A DNA stretch of 46,590 nucleotides from Parendozoicomonas callyspongiae (lineage in GTDB: Bacteria; Pseudomonadota; Gammaproteobacteria; Pseudomonadales; Endozoicomonadaceae): positions 1 through 46,590 of the forward strand of contig NZ_JAMFLX010000031.1 in the NCBI RefSeq assembly GCF_023502345.1, given 5' to 3'. Positions 8,406 through 17,350 of this stretch are shown piece after piece. Within the stretch, counting starts at the first letter, position 1, and every line of letters begins with the position of its first letter. The notes beneath the pieces are model-generated. The model was given only the letters and a program-made list of their open reading frames with translations, ran no database searches and had not been told where the DNA came from. The translations under genes were made by a program, and so were the position numbers.

Positions 8406-9605
8406 ATGGATATTTCACCCCCTTTAACACCGGCAGTGCTGCCAGCTCCTCTACCAGCCATCCCTCCATCAATGGAGTCGAGGTCTGATGAGACGCTCCC
8501 GCAAGTTAATCCTTCAATGTGTTCAGCCAAAACAGCCGTTGTGCCAATGGTTTATGTGCCTGTTGAAACACCGGTCTGGATCAAGGGGTATTCAAGTCCT
8601 CTATCTGCTCGATGTGTTGAAAACTACCTGAATGACACGCTAACAATGACATACGTTAATAGAATTGATGAGGGTGGTTTTTCAAAGATTTCTGCGTGGC
8701 AGGGGCCAGATGGCCACATTTATGCGGTGAAAATCATCGATTCTAAACATCGAGAAAAAACAAGCATGAAAGGTGAGCTTAAGGCTCTGCCTTTAAGACA
8801 TCCCAATATTGTTAGAACTTATGGGGTTGTTTGTCAGGCTGACAAACAATTTCATGTAGTCACTGAAGATACGCTTGGTGCGACAAAAGCAGATGAAGTT
8901 GGTATTGCTGCCATTGTCACAGAGCTGGTTCCAGGTAAGGATGTAATGGAATTAAGAATAAGAGATGAATTACCAGATAATTTAGAAACATACCTCTCCA
9001 TAGTGATCCAGACCTGTAAAGCATTAACCTACCTTCATCAAGAATGTCAACTCGTACATTTTGATGTGAAGGAAGAAAATATAATGTATGACAAAGAGAC
9101 AGGGGCAGCAAAGCTGATCGATTTGAGTTTTTTAAGGTCATCATCTGATGAATCTTTTACTGCTGGTGTCATTGGAACCTATAAAGCTTTGTCCCCTGAG
9201 TTGATTCAAACCATCAGAGATGGCAAAAGAATGGTCAATGATCCAAGTGTTGATATATGGGCGGTAGGATCTTTGTTAATGTCATTATTAACATCTTCTC
9301 ATTCCCCAGCTCAATTTAACAAGGCCGGGACTAGCTTTTTCCCTAACTTTGTCCCTTCCAAAACTGATCGAATAATAATCGAACAGCGAATACTTAATTT
9401 TGCCAAAACTCGACCAAATTTAAAAAAATTACTCATTAAAAGTAAAATTTACAATGAAAAAATACTTAAAATTAAAGACATTCTAGATCTTACCGTTAAT
9501 CTTTTATCTGAAAAACCCGAGCAAAGATATTCCATTGATCAGGTAGTCAAACAATTGGAAGAGATCAGTGTCAGGCTCCCTGTCCCACCAGGAAAAATGA
9601 ATTAA
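8406..9605 (+). CDS. Eukaryote-like serine/threonine protein kinase
   Basis: A 399-residue protein. Residues 1-60 are Pro-rich with no signal peptide. The kinase domain runs from about 82 to 390: glycine loop IDEGGFSKI (87-95), VAIK lysine in YAVKII (Lys109), helix-C candidate Glu124, catalytic loop VHFDVKEEN (Asp220, Lys222, Asn225), Mg-binding Asp239 in LIDLSF, SPE (263-265) in place of APE, and DIWAVG (Asp283). HFD instead of HRD makes it a non-RD kinase, and DLS replaces DFG, yet all catalytic residues remain, so activity is likely. It lacks the PASTA or membrane segments of bacterial PknB-type kinases. Base composition becomes AT-rich after 9240. The ribosome binding site is poor, so the start is uncertain. 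Confidence 0.85.
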   Translation: MDISPPLTPAVLPAPLPAIPPSMESRSDETLPQVNPSMCSAKTAVVPMVYVPVETPVWIKGYSSPLSARCVENYLNDTLTMTYVNRIDEGGFSKISAWQGPDGHIYAVKIIDSKHREKTSMKGELKALPLRHPNIVRTYGVVCQADKQFHVVTEDTLGATKADEVGIAAIVTELVPGKDVMELRIRDELPDNLETYLSIVIQTCKALTYLHQECQLVHFDVKEENIMYDKETGAAKLIDLSFLRSSSDESFTAGVIGTYKALSPELIQTIRDGKRMVNDPSVDIWAVGSLLMSLLTSSHSPAQFNKAGTSFFPNFVPSKTDRIIIEQRILNFAKTRPNLKKLLIKSKIYNEKILKIKDILDLTVNLLSEKPEQRYSIDQVVKQLEEISVRLPVPPGKMN

Positions 9606-9736
9606 TACAATAACTATCTGACTATGGGAAACTTTTTAACCCACCTGAGGTCACTATATAAAAGCGATTCCAGTTGAATGGAGCTTTTTAAGGTAAATGT
9701 TAAAGGTAACTCAACATAGAAAGAAGGGAATTTCTT

Positions 9737-10561
9737 ATGAAGAAAATAGCAATTATCACTGTTTTTTATGCAATGTTGGCTGCTTCAATCAGCCTCGCAG
9801 GTGATGCGGAACCATTATCCTGCCGACCATATCTCACTGCCTCCGGCCCCCCCCCTGCAGTAGATCACGAACCTAAAAACCAGAAAGAGCTCAACGATAA
9901 AGTCAGGGGAATTATCGTTAACAACCAATTAAACTCTTTCTGCCGCAGTTTCATGAAAATAAAGTTTTTTCATTTGACCGACTATTATTTTGAGGCATAT
10001 GAACACTACTTGGATGACCAACTAGAATACGCAAAAAAAACGCTGCAACAAAAAATCTCAAATGCCATGAATGAACTCTATAAGGAGTATCAAACTGCAG
10101 GAAAATTCCGTTACCCCTACAGTAAACAACTTATATCAATGACCAACGGTAAAAGTTTGAGCTGGTTACTTGATAAAAGTTTCTCTCATTACTTTGGAAG
10201 ATCTTTTTCCAAAAAACACACAGGCCTGAGCAGGCGAGTATTGAACCAGTTCTCACTGAGTCAATCAAATACCTCTGTAACCGGGGTAACAGTAGCGCGC
10301 AAAAACGCGAATTTTGATTCGCTTTATAAGACAGAGGAGCTGGCTGTTAAAGTTGTCGTCGCCTTTTACCAGTGCAATAACGGTAACGGCTGCAACTCAA
10401 GTGTTTCTGGAACGAAGTACCGTACGCCCAGTGCCTTGTTTAACGAAAAAATGGAAGCTGCCAAAGGGAGAAATATCTTTGAGAAGATCCAAAATGGCTT
10501 ACGACAAACTTTGGCAGAGATTAAGGAAACCACCAGAATCAAAGAACACACCGAATTTTAA
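9737..10561 (+). CDS. Secreted protein of unknown function, 274 aa
   Basis: Start at 9737 preceded by AAGAAGGG. The N-terminus MKKIAIITVFYAMLAASISLA is a signal peptide with probable cleavage before GDAEP. The mature protein of about 250 residues contains Cys near positions 29, 69, 217 and 223, the last pair around an Asn/Gly loop (CNNGNGC). Its middle is rich in aromatic and charged residues and probably helical. I recognise no domain. It follows the kinase on the same strand with a 131-bp gap and probably has its own promoter. The 6610-10561 block consists only of unknown exported proteins and a eukaryote-like kinase, unlike the metabolic genes on both sides. Confidence 0.6.
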   Translation: MKKIAIITVFYAMLAASISLAGDAEPLSCRPYLTASGPPPAVDHEPKNQKELNDKVRGIIVNNQLNSFCRSFMKIKFFHLTDYYFEAYEHYLDDQLEYAKKTLQQKISNAMNELYKEYQTAGKFRYPYSKQLISMTNGKSLSWLLDKSFSHYFGRSFSKKHTGLSRRVLNQFSLSQSNTSVTGVTVARKNANFDSLYKTEELAVKVVVAFYQCNNGNGCNSSVSGTKYRTPSALFNEKMEAAKGRNIFEKIQNGLRQTLAEIKETTRIKEHTEF

Positions 10562-10620
10562 AGCTTTACAGCTTTCCTGAAATCAACCGTTAACGGCTGA
10601 GATTCTCAAATGAACACGCA

Positions 10621-10650
10621 AAAATCAAGCCGCAGCCCGAAGGCTGCGGC
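10621..10650 (-). terminator. Rho-independent terminator of the D-lactate dehydrogenase gene
   Basis: GCCGCAGCC (10629-10637) pairs with GGCTGCGGC (10642-10650) around a CGAA tetraloop. On the minus strand the hairpin is followed by TTGATTTTT, giving a T-rich tail just downstream of the gene that ends at 10672. Confidence 0.75.
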
Positions 10651-10671
10651 AACACGTCCTTGATTACGGCT

Positions 10672-13515
10672 TTACCTGGTACAGCGATCGACCAGATAAG
10701 CCACAGAGTGATAAGGCACACCGCTATGGTGGGTCAAACCAATTTCACAGGTCTTATTGGCTGAAACACCTTCATTGCAGCCTTCAGGCACCTGCTCCTT
10801 CAGAGGCTCAAGGGCACTGGCATTCAGCTCAGGATGGGAGAAGCCCCGGTCACCGGCAAATCCACAACAGGTGATGCTTTTAGGGATAACCATTTGAGAA
10901 GTGCAGCGACTGACAATTGCTTTCATCTTATCGCCACCACCCAGCTTCTGCAGGCTACAGGGGATATGCACCATCACCGGTTCGTCAATGGGGGAAAACT
11001 CCAGTTTCTCAAGCAAATGGTCATGGATAAACTCCACCACATCCAGCACTGTCAGACCTTTGGTTCCCTTTTCTTTCTGCTGCCAACTGCAACTGTTGGT
11101 ATCAGACAGAATAGGATGTTCACCGTTATTGCTGGCCTTCAGCAGAGCGTTATGCAGCTCTTCTGCTTTTTGCTTTGCGGCTTCCGGCTGTCCTTTGGAG
11201 GAGAAAGGCTGACCACAGCAGAGTGATGGCAGGTTCTCTGGCAGAACAACATTATAACCGGCTTTTTCCAGCAGACGGGTCATTACCGTAACCAGAGGCT
11301 CCTTTTCAAAGTCACTGCGGGAGGCTCCCATATTCCGACTGGCGCAGCTTGGAAAATAAACAATGGTGTCCTGCTTTTCTCTCTCTGGAGCTGAGGTGTT
11401 CAAAATCACATCAAAGGCTTTCTGGTCAACGGCGTCGGGCATAGCATCATTCCACAGGGGAATACGCTTACCGGAAAGGTTATGCGTTGCTTTGGTAACC
11501 GCCGTCATGGCCTTGGTGCCAATCAGACCGTGAATGGCATCCGCCACCTTCAGGGTTGTACGTACTGTGCTGGTTACCCCATCAAAGTGATCACCCACCC
11601 ACTTGGCCTTGCCGGTATGACCCTTGCCATTTTCCTGACGCAGTTTCTTGGTCAGGCTGCCGGTATTAATGCTGACGGGGCAGCGCATGGAACAGAGCCC
11701 GCAGGCTGCACAGGTATCCAGACCCAGATAAGCGTAATCGCCTTCCAGTTCTTTCAGGCGGGCCTTGTCTTCTGACGTTGAAGCCTCACGCTTGAGACGG
11801 CTGATCTCCCGCCACAATACAATACGCTTTCTGGGTGTCAGAGTGATATTACGGGATGGACAAGCCGGCTCGCAGAATCCGCACTCAATACACTTATCCA
11901 CCAGCTCATCAGCCGCAGGCATGGGCTTAAGGTTGGTGATATGGGAGTTTTCGTCATCATTGATAATGACGCCAGGGTTCAGCAGATTCTCCGGATCAAA
12001 CAGGTCCTTGATCTGGCACATCAGCTGGTAGGCATCGCTGCCCCACTCCAGCTCAACATACGGTGCCATATTGCGGCCAGTACCGTGTTCTGCTTTCAGT
12101 GAGCCGCCGAACTCAACCGCAACCAGCTTGGATACATCGTCCATAAACAGACGGTAGCGTTCGATCTCTTCATCAGTATCAAAGGCCTGGGTAAATACAA
12201 AGTGCAGGTTGCCTTCCAGGGCATGACCAAAGATCAACGCTTCGCTGTACTTGTATTTATCAAACAGTTCCTGCAGGCGCAGAACACCTTCAGTCAACTG
12301 TTCAATCGGAAAGGCAACGTCTTCAATGATAACCGTAGTGCCCGTTTCGCGCACAGCACCAACCGCCGGGAACAACCCTTTACGAATAGCCCAGAGCTTG
12401 GCGTATTCGGATTCCACCTCAGTGAACTCAACAACTTCCAGAACGATGAATTCGCCCACAACCTTGTTGATTTCACCAATCTGACTGTGCAGGGTTTCTG
12501 AGTCTTCCGCACGGGTCTCAATAAGAAGCGCACAGGCATTCTTATCCAGGTTTTCATTAATAAATGCAGGCAGACCAGGCTTACCGACGACCGATGCCAT
12601 AGCCCGGCGATCCATCAACTCAACGGAGGAAACCGGGGCTGGCTTAAGGGCTGTTACAGCACGGCAGCAGGTTGCCACATCAGGGAACACCACCAGGGAA
12701 GATGCTTTGTGGGCATGGTCCGGAACAGTGTTGTAAGTTACGGAGGAGATAAAACCAAGGGTACCTTCCGAGCCAACCATCAGGTGAGCCAGAACATCAA
12801 CCGGATCAGTAAAGTCAACCAGCGCGTTAATACTCAGGCCAGTGGTATTCTTGAGGCGATATTTATGACGAATCTTATGAGCCAGCTCTTCATTACCCTG
12901 AACCTGTTTTGCCAGTCCCGCCACTTTGCTCAACAGCTTCCCATGGCTTTTACGGAACGCGGCCACACTGTCAACATCGCCGGTATCCAGCAGAGTGCCA
13001 TCCGCCAGAATCAGACGAATACTGTCTAGCGTATGATAAGTATTCTGGGCCACACCACAGCACATACCACTGGCGTTGTTGGCAGTGATACCACCAATAC
13101 GACAGGTGTTAATTGATGCAGGGTCAGGACCGATCTTTCTGCCCAAAGGGGCAAGAATGGCATTGGCTTCAGAGCCGATTACACCTGTTTGCAGGCAGAT
13201 TTTCTCTCCGCCATTAATCAGCTCATGTCCGGTCCAGCCTTTATTGGCAACAATCAATACGGAATCTGTAATCGCCTGACCAGAAAGACTGGTGCCGGCA
13301 GCCCGGAATGTTACCGGCACCTGACGGCTATTGGCTTCATTCAGGATCAGCTGAATTTCCTGCTCGGTTTCAGCAAGAATAACCAGCTGAGGAATCAGGC
13401 GGTAAAATGATGCATCCGTACCGAAGGCCAACAACCGTGAGGCATCAGTCAGTAGTCTTTTTTCAGGTATCGATCCCTTGATGGCATCAAGCAATCCAGA
13501 TACGGCATTGTTCAT
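10672..13515 (-). CDS. FAD/Fe-S D-lactate dehydrogenase (Dld-II type)
   Basis: A 947-residue fusion. The start at 13515 (MNNAVSGL) is preceded by AGAAGAGAGA; an in-frame extension upstream lacks a good site. The N-terminal half is an FAD-binding type 4 domain (TFRAAGTSLSGQ; NNASGMCCG; VGSEGTLGFIS) with an FAD-linked oxidase C-terminal domain. Two ferredoxin-type clusters follow, CIECGFCEPAC (542-552) and CAACGLCSMRC (602-612), then a CCG-type domain with CCGQPFSS and CCGFAGDRG. This single-chain architecture is that of the quinone-linked D-lactate dehydrogenase described as Dld-II in Shewanella; glycolate oxidase-like enzymes are alternatives. The neighbouring lactate permease supports lactate as substrate. 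It should deliver electrons to the respiratory chain at the inner membrane. Confidence 0.88.
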   Translation of the reverse strand: MNNAVSGLLDAIKGSIPEKRLLTDASRLLAFGTDASFYRLIPQLVILAETEQEIQLILNEANSRQVPVTFRAAGTSLSGQAITDSVLIVANKGWTGHELINGGEKICLQTGVIGSEANAILAPLGRKIGPDPASINTCRIGGITANNASGMCCGVAQNTYHTLDSIRLILADGTLLDTGDVDSVAAFRKSHGKLLSKVAGLAKQVQGNEELAHKIRHKYRLKNTTGLSINALVDFTDPVDVLAHLMVGSEGTLGFISSVTYNTVPDHAHKASSLVVFPDVATCCRAVTALKPAPVSSVELMDRRAMASVVGKPGLPAFINENLDKNACALLIETRAEDSETLHSQIGEINKVVGEFIVLEVVEFTEVESEYAKLWAIRKGLFPAVGAVRETGTTVIIEDVAFPIEQLTEGVLRLQELFDKYKYSEALIFGHALEGNLHFVFTQAFDTDEEIERYRLFMDDVSKLVAVEFGGSLKAEHGTGRNMAPYVELEWGSDAYQLMCQIKDLFDPENLLNPGVIINDDENSHITNLKPMPAADELVDKCIECGFCEPACPSRNITLTPRKRIVLWREISRLKREASTSEDKARLKELEGDYAYLGLDTCAACGLCSMRCPVSINTGSLTKKLRQENGKGHTGKAKWVGDHFDGVTSTVRTTLKVADAIHGLIGTKAMTAVTKATHNLSGKRIPLWNDAMPDAVDQKAFDVILNTSAPEREKQDTIVYFPSCASRNMGASRSDFEKEPLVTVMTRLLEKAGYNVVLPENLPSLCCGQPFSSKGQPEAAKQKAEELHNALLKASNNGEHPILSDTNSCSWQQKEKGTKGLTVLDVVEFIHDHLLEKLEFSPIDEPVMVHIPCSLQKLGGGDKMKAIVSRCTSQMVIPKSITCCGFAGDRGFSHPELNASALEPLKEQVPEGCNEGVSANKTCEIGLTHHSGVPYHSVAYLVDRCTR

Positions 13516-13605
13516 AAATTTTCTCTCTTCTGCTCTGAGGACAATCCGGTGATTAGGGGGAGTCCTCAAACAGCAGTACAATCAGTTCCCATTGTCCATA
13601 AGCAC

Positions 13606-14172
13606 TTAAGCAAGAATGCGGGCAATACCCGCAGTTTTTGACGGACCGGGGATAAGCAGGGCATTGGCTGGCAGTTCCCCTGCCCAACCTTCTGCATGAA
13701 TAACTTCAGATAATGTGTTGTGAATGGTGCTGCCTTTCTGACGGGTTGTCACCGCGTTAATATCGAAAAAAAGATCATCCTTGATCTTTTCGGGGGAGCC
13801 GGATACATCACACATCACAGTATCTGGCTCAACTTTTGAAAACCGCTGACCGGTTTCCTTTCCTGCTGATACCAGCAGTTGTTCAATTCCCTTGTCTTTC
13901 GGCAGCTGTTGCAGCTGCCCAGGCCATACTTTTTCTGTTGTTTTAATGACTTCCGTTTTATCAGCCATCATCAGCTGCTTGACGGCACTCAGCCCAGCTT
14001 CCGGCTGAAAGGATTCAATACGACAGGCACTGAATAGATAAACTTTTTTGGGATGAGAGGGATAAACGCGCGGGGATATGTGCTGTGAAGTATATTCCGG
14101 AGAGATGTCTTCACTCTGTTTGCCAGCAAAAACCACAATGGCATTGACATATACATCAGATTTGGAAGACAT
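13606..14172 (-). CDS. LutC-like (LUD domain) small protein, C-terminally short
   Basis: A 188-residue protein starting at ATG 14172, with AAGG 9 bases upstream; a TTG codon two residues earlier is less likely. The C-terminal part (FFDINAVTTRQKGSTIHNTLSE, then LIPGPSKTAGIARILA) matches the order of blocks in LUD-domain lactate utilisation protein LutC (the GxTxxxxxIAxTGT block followed by GPSxTxDIExxLVxGVHGP), but it ends before the GVHGP block and the IAETGT block is poorly conserved. LutC is normally a partner of LutA and LutB, which are absent here; the fused dehydrogenase downstream may replace them. It lies between the permease and the dehydrogenase in one minus-strand cluster. Confidence 0.6.
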   Translation of the reverse strand: MSSKSDVYVNAIVVFAGKQSEDISPEYTSQHISPRVYPSHPKKVYLFSACRIESFQPEAGLSAVKQLMMADKTEVIKTTEKVWPGQLQQLPKDKGIEQLLVSAGKETGQRFSKVEPDTVMCDVSGSPEKIKDDLFFDINAVTTRQKGSTIHNTLSEVIHAEGWAGELPANALLIPGPSKTAGIARILA

Positions 14173-14205
14173 ACACAATATACCTTAGTACAACTCGTTA
14201 GCACA

Positions 14206-14232
14206 GAAACCGGCCATCAGATGGCCGGTTTC
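14206..14232. terminator. Strong hairpin between lldP and the LutC-like gene
   Basis: GAAACCGGCCAT (14206-14217) and ATGGCCGGTTTC (14221-14232) form a perfect 12-bp stem with a 3-nt loop, 11 bp after the lldP stop on the minus strand. Only a short T-rich tail follows, so it may act as a partial terminator or processing site that lowers expression of the downstream genes. Confidence 0.6.
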
Positions 14233-14243
14233 CTAATCTGCCT

Positions 14244-15935
14244 TTACAGAGACAGAGGATCAGTAATTCCAAACACAGTCAGGGCAATGGTACCCAGCAC
14301 ACCAGCGAACAATACATAGTAGAGCGTTGGGATAATGGTCATGCGCAGTGTTGCGCCCTCTCTGCCCAGCAGCCCGACGGTTGCTGATGCTGCTACCACG
14401 TTGTGAATAGCAATCATGTTACCTGCTGCAGCTCCGACTGCCTGCATGGCAACCATCAGTGCTCCAGAGAAGCCGAGAGCTTCTGCCACACCGAACTGGA
14501 ACTGGGACAGCATCATGTTACTGACGGTGTTAGAACCAGCGATGAACGCTCCAAGCGCACCGATAGCAGGTGCGAACACCGTGTACATCCCGCCGAAGGT
14601 ATCAGCCACATAACGGGCCATGGCTACCGGCATACTGCTCAGGTCTGCGGCATTTACACCGGAGTTGATCAGAATCCGTACCATAGGAATGGTGAACATC
14701 AGTACAAAGCCCGCACCCAGCAGAGTTCGTGATGACTCACCAACGGCTTCTACCATATTCTTCAGAGAAACACGGTGGATCAGGATGGTCGCCAGAACAA
14801 CCAGTACCAGGATACCGCCAGGCAAGTACATCGGCTGAATGCTGGCACCGATGCCCGCTTCACCCAGAATATTGCTAAAGCCCAGAGAGATGGATTTGCT
14901 CAGCGCCTTGATTGTGTCGTTTGTTCGGCTGAGAACCAGCAAGAGCGCAACCAGTACATAAGGAACCCAGGCTTTTACCAGGGACATATCCTTAGCATCA
15001 ACCTTGTCCAGCTTGATTTCCAGCTTGCCAGCCCACTCTACAGGCCATTTGTCTGGTGAAGCGAACTGCCAGGTATTCTTGGGCATCAGGAAACCGGCTT
15101 TGGCAGCAGTTGTCACAATTGCCAGGCCAACCAGACCACCCAGGAGAGATGGGAATTCCGGTCCGAGGAACACACCGGTAAAGGCGTAAGGAACTGTAAA
15201 TGCCAGACCCGCGAAGATGGCAAATGGTGCAACCTGCAGACCTTCAGACCAGGATTTGTTACGGCCGAAGAAGCGGGTCATCATCACAACCATGAACAAC
15301 GGTATCAGGGTACCAACCACAGCGTGAATGATGGCAACTTCACTGGTAATCAGCTGCAGGAAAGAATCCCAGCTGGAACCATTACTTACCAGCTGCGCAC
15401 CCAGAGCTTCAGTATCAAGACCTCTGTTTACACCAATCAAAATCGGAGTACCAACAGCACCGAAAGATACCGGAGTACTCTGGATCATCATACCGATCAT
15501 AACGGCAGCCAGGGCAGGAAAGCCGATAGCAACCATCAGCGGGGCGGCAATAGCGGCCGGAGTACCAAAACCGGAAGCGCCTTCAATAAAAGAACCAAAC
15601 AGCCAGGCAACAATAATCGCCTGAATGCGCTGGTCAGGTGTGATCCCAACAAACCCTGCTTTGATTTTGGTGATAGCGCCAGAGTGCTTAAGAGTATTCA
15701 GAAGCAGGATGGCACCAAAGATAATCCATAGTACGGAAATCGTGATAACCAATCCCTGGAGGCTGGAAGCCAATACACGATTAAAAGACACTTCCCATGC
15801 AAAAATTGCAATGCCAGCAGTCAGTGCGTAAACGGCAGGCATTGCAGTTCTTGCGGGAAGTCGAAAACCCAACAGCAGTATTGCTGTCACGAGTATTGGC
15901 GCAAACGCCAACAAAGCTTGTAGGCCCGGAGTCAT
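14244..15935 (-). CDS. lldP: L-lactate permease
   Basis: A 563-residue LctP/LldP-family transporter with about a dozen membrane segments spread over its length. Characteristic stretches are [35 protein letters not shown] and [17 protein letters not shown]. It imports lactate (often glycolate too) with protons across the inner membrane. It is the first gene of the minus-strand lactate cluster and is divergent from a PdhR/LldR-type regulator, with a perfect operator 36 bp upstream of its start codon. Length and sequence look intact. Confidence 0.93.
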   Translation of the reverse strand: MTPGLQALLAFAPILVTAILLLGFRLPARTAMPAVYALTAGIAIFAWEVSFNRVLASSLQGLVITISVLWIIFGAILLLNTLKHSGAITKIKAGFVGITPDQRIQAIIVAWLFGSFIEGASGFGTPAAIAAPLMVAIGFPALAAVMIGMMIQSTPVSFGAVGTPILIGVNRGLDTEALGAQLVSNGSSWDSFLQLITSEVAIIHAVVGTLIPLFMVVMMTRFFGRNKSWSEGLQVAPFAIFAGLAFTVPYAFTGVFLGPEFPSLLGGLVGLAIVTTAAKAGFLMPKNTWQFASPDKWPVEWAGKLEIKLDKVDAKDMSLVKAWVPYVLVALLLVLSRTNDTIKALSKSISLGFSNILGEAGIGASIQPMYLPGGILVLVVLATILIHRVSLKNMVEAVGESSRTLLGAGFVLMFTIPMVRILINSGVNAADLSSMPVAMARYVADTFGGMYTVFAPAIGALGAFIAGSNTVSNMMLSQFQFGVAEALGFSGALMVAMQAVGAAAGNMIAIHNVVAASATVGLLGREGATLRMTIIPTLYYVLFAGVLGTIALTVFGITDPLSL

Positions 15936-15970
15936 CTACCTCTTCCCCCAAATTCATACATAAAATAGCA

Positions 15971-15987
15971 AATTGGTTATACCAATT
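15971..15987. promoter_or_regulatory. PdhR/LldR-type operator
   Basis: AATTGGTTATACCAATT is a perfect palindrome (7-bp arms, 3-bp centre) that equals the published AATTGGTnnnACCAATT consensus of PdhR. A further partial copy, AATTGACCAATT, overlaps its right edge at 15983-15994. It lies between lldP and the divergent regulator, as expected for an autoregulated lactate repressor. Confidence 0.85.
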
Positions 15988-16166
15988 GACCAATTTGTGC
16001 CGAGCATACAGAGTCTGAGCAAAAACAGTCAATACGGAAATGTGGGTATTTGTTTGAAATTGTTTAAGATAATTCAGGGATGCCTAGGCATGCTTATTGC
16101 AATACCAATATAATGTGCACTGTTGGAAGTATCATGAGGGACTGTCGTGAGTCAGTGGAGAAAGTA

Positions 16167-16916
16167 ATGAAACAGTTGACTCTAGTAGAACAGATTACTA
16201 CTCAACTTGAAAAAAGTATCGTTGAAGGGGTATACCGTTCCGGTGATCGCCTACCCCCAGAGAGAGTGTTAGCCGAAACATTAGAAGTATCCCGACCATC
16301 CTTACGCAATGCTCTCAAAGCACTTGCAGCCAAGGGAATTTTGCGTTCGCGTCAGGGAGGCGGACACTATGTGACTGATTTGCTGACCCGCTCCATGGCC
16401 GATCCCCTTCTGGAAATGCTCGGACAACACCCCGATGCCAGGGAAGATGTTCTTGAGTTCCGCTCTCTTCTGGAAGGTGCCTGTGCTTATTACGCAGCCC
16501 TGCGGGCTACGGATGCAGATCGCTCGAATCTAGAGAAAACTTTCTCTGCACTTGAAGATAGTATGATTGACGCTGATCAGGAAAAAGAAAGTCAAGCTGA
16601 CCTCGCCTTCCATATCGCGATCGCCGAGGCTTCTCACAACCTTGTTCTTCTGCACACCATGCGCGGTATGTTCAGCCTGATCCGCAATAACATCCACACA
16701 AACATTGACGATCTTTATCATAATGATGTGACTGGTGTATGCCTGTACAAGCAGCATCAGCAGATTCTGGATGCCATTCTTACCCGTGACCCGGAAAAAG
16801 CCCGCGCTGCTGCCGAGAAACACATTATGTTTGTGCAGGAAACATTTAAGGATATTGAACTGAACCAGCTCCGCTCTGAACGGGCCAAACGTCGGATGAA
16901 AGAGTGGCAGTGGTGA
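16167..16916 (+). CDS. GntR/FadR-family regulator, PdhR/LldR-like
   Basis: A 249-residue regulator. The start at 16167 (MKQLTLVEQI) has GGAG 7-10 bases upstream; in-frame codons back to 16080 lack such a site. Residues 5-75 are a GntR winged helix (SGDRLPPERVLAE, VSRPSLRNALKALAAKGIL, RQGGGHYV). Residues 90-235 are an FCD effector domain with the metal/ligand residues of the family (LEFRSLLEG, HIAIAEASHN, HQQILDAI, AAAEKHI). It is closer to PdhR (pyruvate-sensing) than to E. coli LldR in wording of motifs. With the operator at 15971-15987 and the divergent lactate genes, control of lactate or pyruvate use is the likely job. Confidence 0.88.
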   Translation: MKQLTLVEQITTQLEKSIVEGVYRSGDRLPPERVLAETLEVSRPSLRNALKALAAKGILRSRQGGGHYVTDLLTRSMADPLLEMLGQHPDAREDVLEFRSLLEGACAYYAALRATDADRSNLEKTFSALEDSMIDADQEKESQADLAFHIAIAEASHNLVLLHTMRGMFSLIRNNIHTNIDDLYHNDVTGVCLYKQHQQILDAILTRDPEKARAAAEKHIMFVQETFKDIELNQLRSERAKRRMKEWQW

Positions 16917-16965
16917 TTGGCTGCAGTGCCAAAGAACATGCGATAATTTCTCAAATCTACTCATG

Positions 16966-17015
16966 CTACTTCCTATCTCACAAAGTTGTGGGGACAACTC
17001 AGAAATAGGAAGTAG
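16966..17015. repeat. Nested inverted repeat downstream of the GntR regulator
   Basis: CTACTTCCTAT (16966-16976) pairs with ATAGGAAGTAG (17005-17015), and within it AGTTGT (16984-16989) pairs with ACAACT (16994-16999) around GGGG. The two-level stem sits 50 bp after the regulator stop. It could be a terminator or processing structure, or the remains of a small transposable element next to the debris that follows. Confidence 0.5.
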
Positions 17016-17054
17016 CTGGGTAGATCCATGGCAGGCAAAGCCAACCATTCATGA

Positions 17055-17073
17055 CCACGCCCTAAGGACGTGG
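17055..17073. mobile_element. IS200/IS605-type end hairpin remnant
   Basis: CCACGCCCTAAGGACGTGG forms an 8-bp stem with one wobble and a 3-nt loop and is followed by GTTTTCAC. This form (CCCACG...CGTGGG next to a GTGAAAAC stretch) is the usual subterminal hairpin at the right end of IS200/IS605 elements. No TnpA or TnpB gene is nearby, so it is a scar or a solo end. Confidence 0.4.
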
Positions 17074-17082
17074 GTTTTCACA

Positions 17083-17350
17083 TCAAACTAAAAACCGATG
17101 ACGCCAGCGGAAAGGTGTCTTTAGGTCTATGCCACATTCGACCGCAGCCGGGCGTTGAGTCATCAGTGCGTGAGTCATGCCCGATAAGTACTGATTCCAC
17201 TTTTCGGGATAGTGAAGGCCAGATAAAGGTTTACCAGTAAAAGCCGTAAAAGAGCACCCACAGGACTTGCAGCGATAGCGTTGTCGGTTATTTCAAATAC
17301 CCCGGCAAATGACCTCACTACCCTTGCAGAAAGAGCAGTGAGGTTGCTCG
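17083..17350 (-). pseudogene. IS1595-family transposase fragment, with internal stop
   Basis: Translating the minus strand from 17350 down gives a zinc finger, PHCSFCKGSEVICRGI, a TGA stop at 17293-17295, then NNRQRYRCKSCGCSF, TAFTGKPLSGLHYPEKW and TPFRWRHRFLV before a TGA at 17083-17085. The CxxC...RQRYRCxxC finger and the FxAxTGxPLxxLxxxxKW...FRWRHRFL block are the N-terminal third of IS1595-family (ISPna2-like) transposases. The catalytic DDE-type domain is gone. The upstream edge runs into a higA fragment. Confidence 0.75.
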
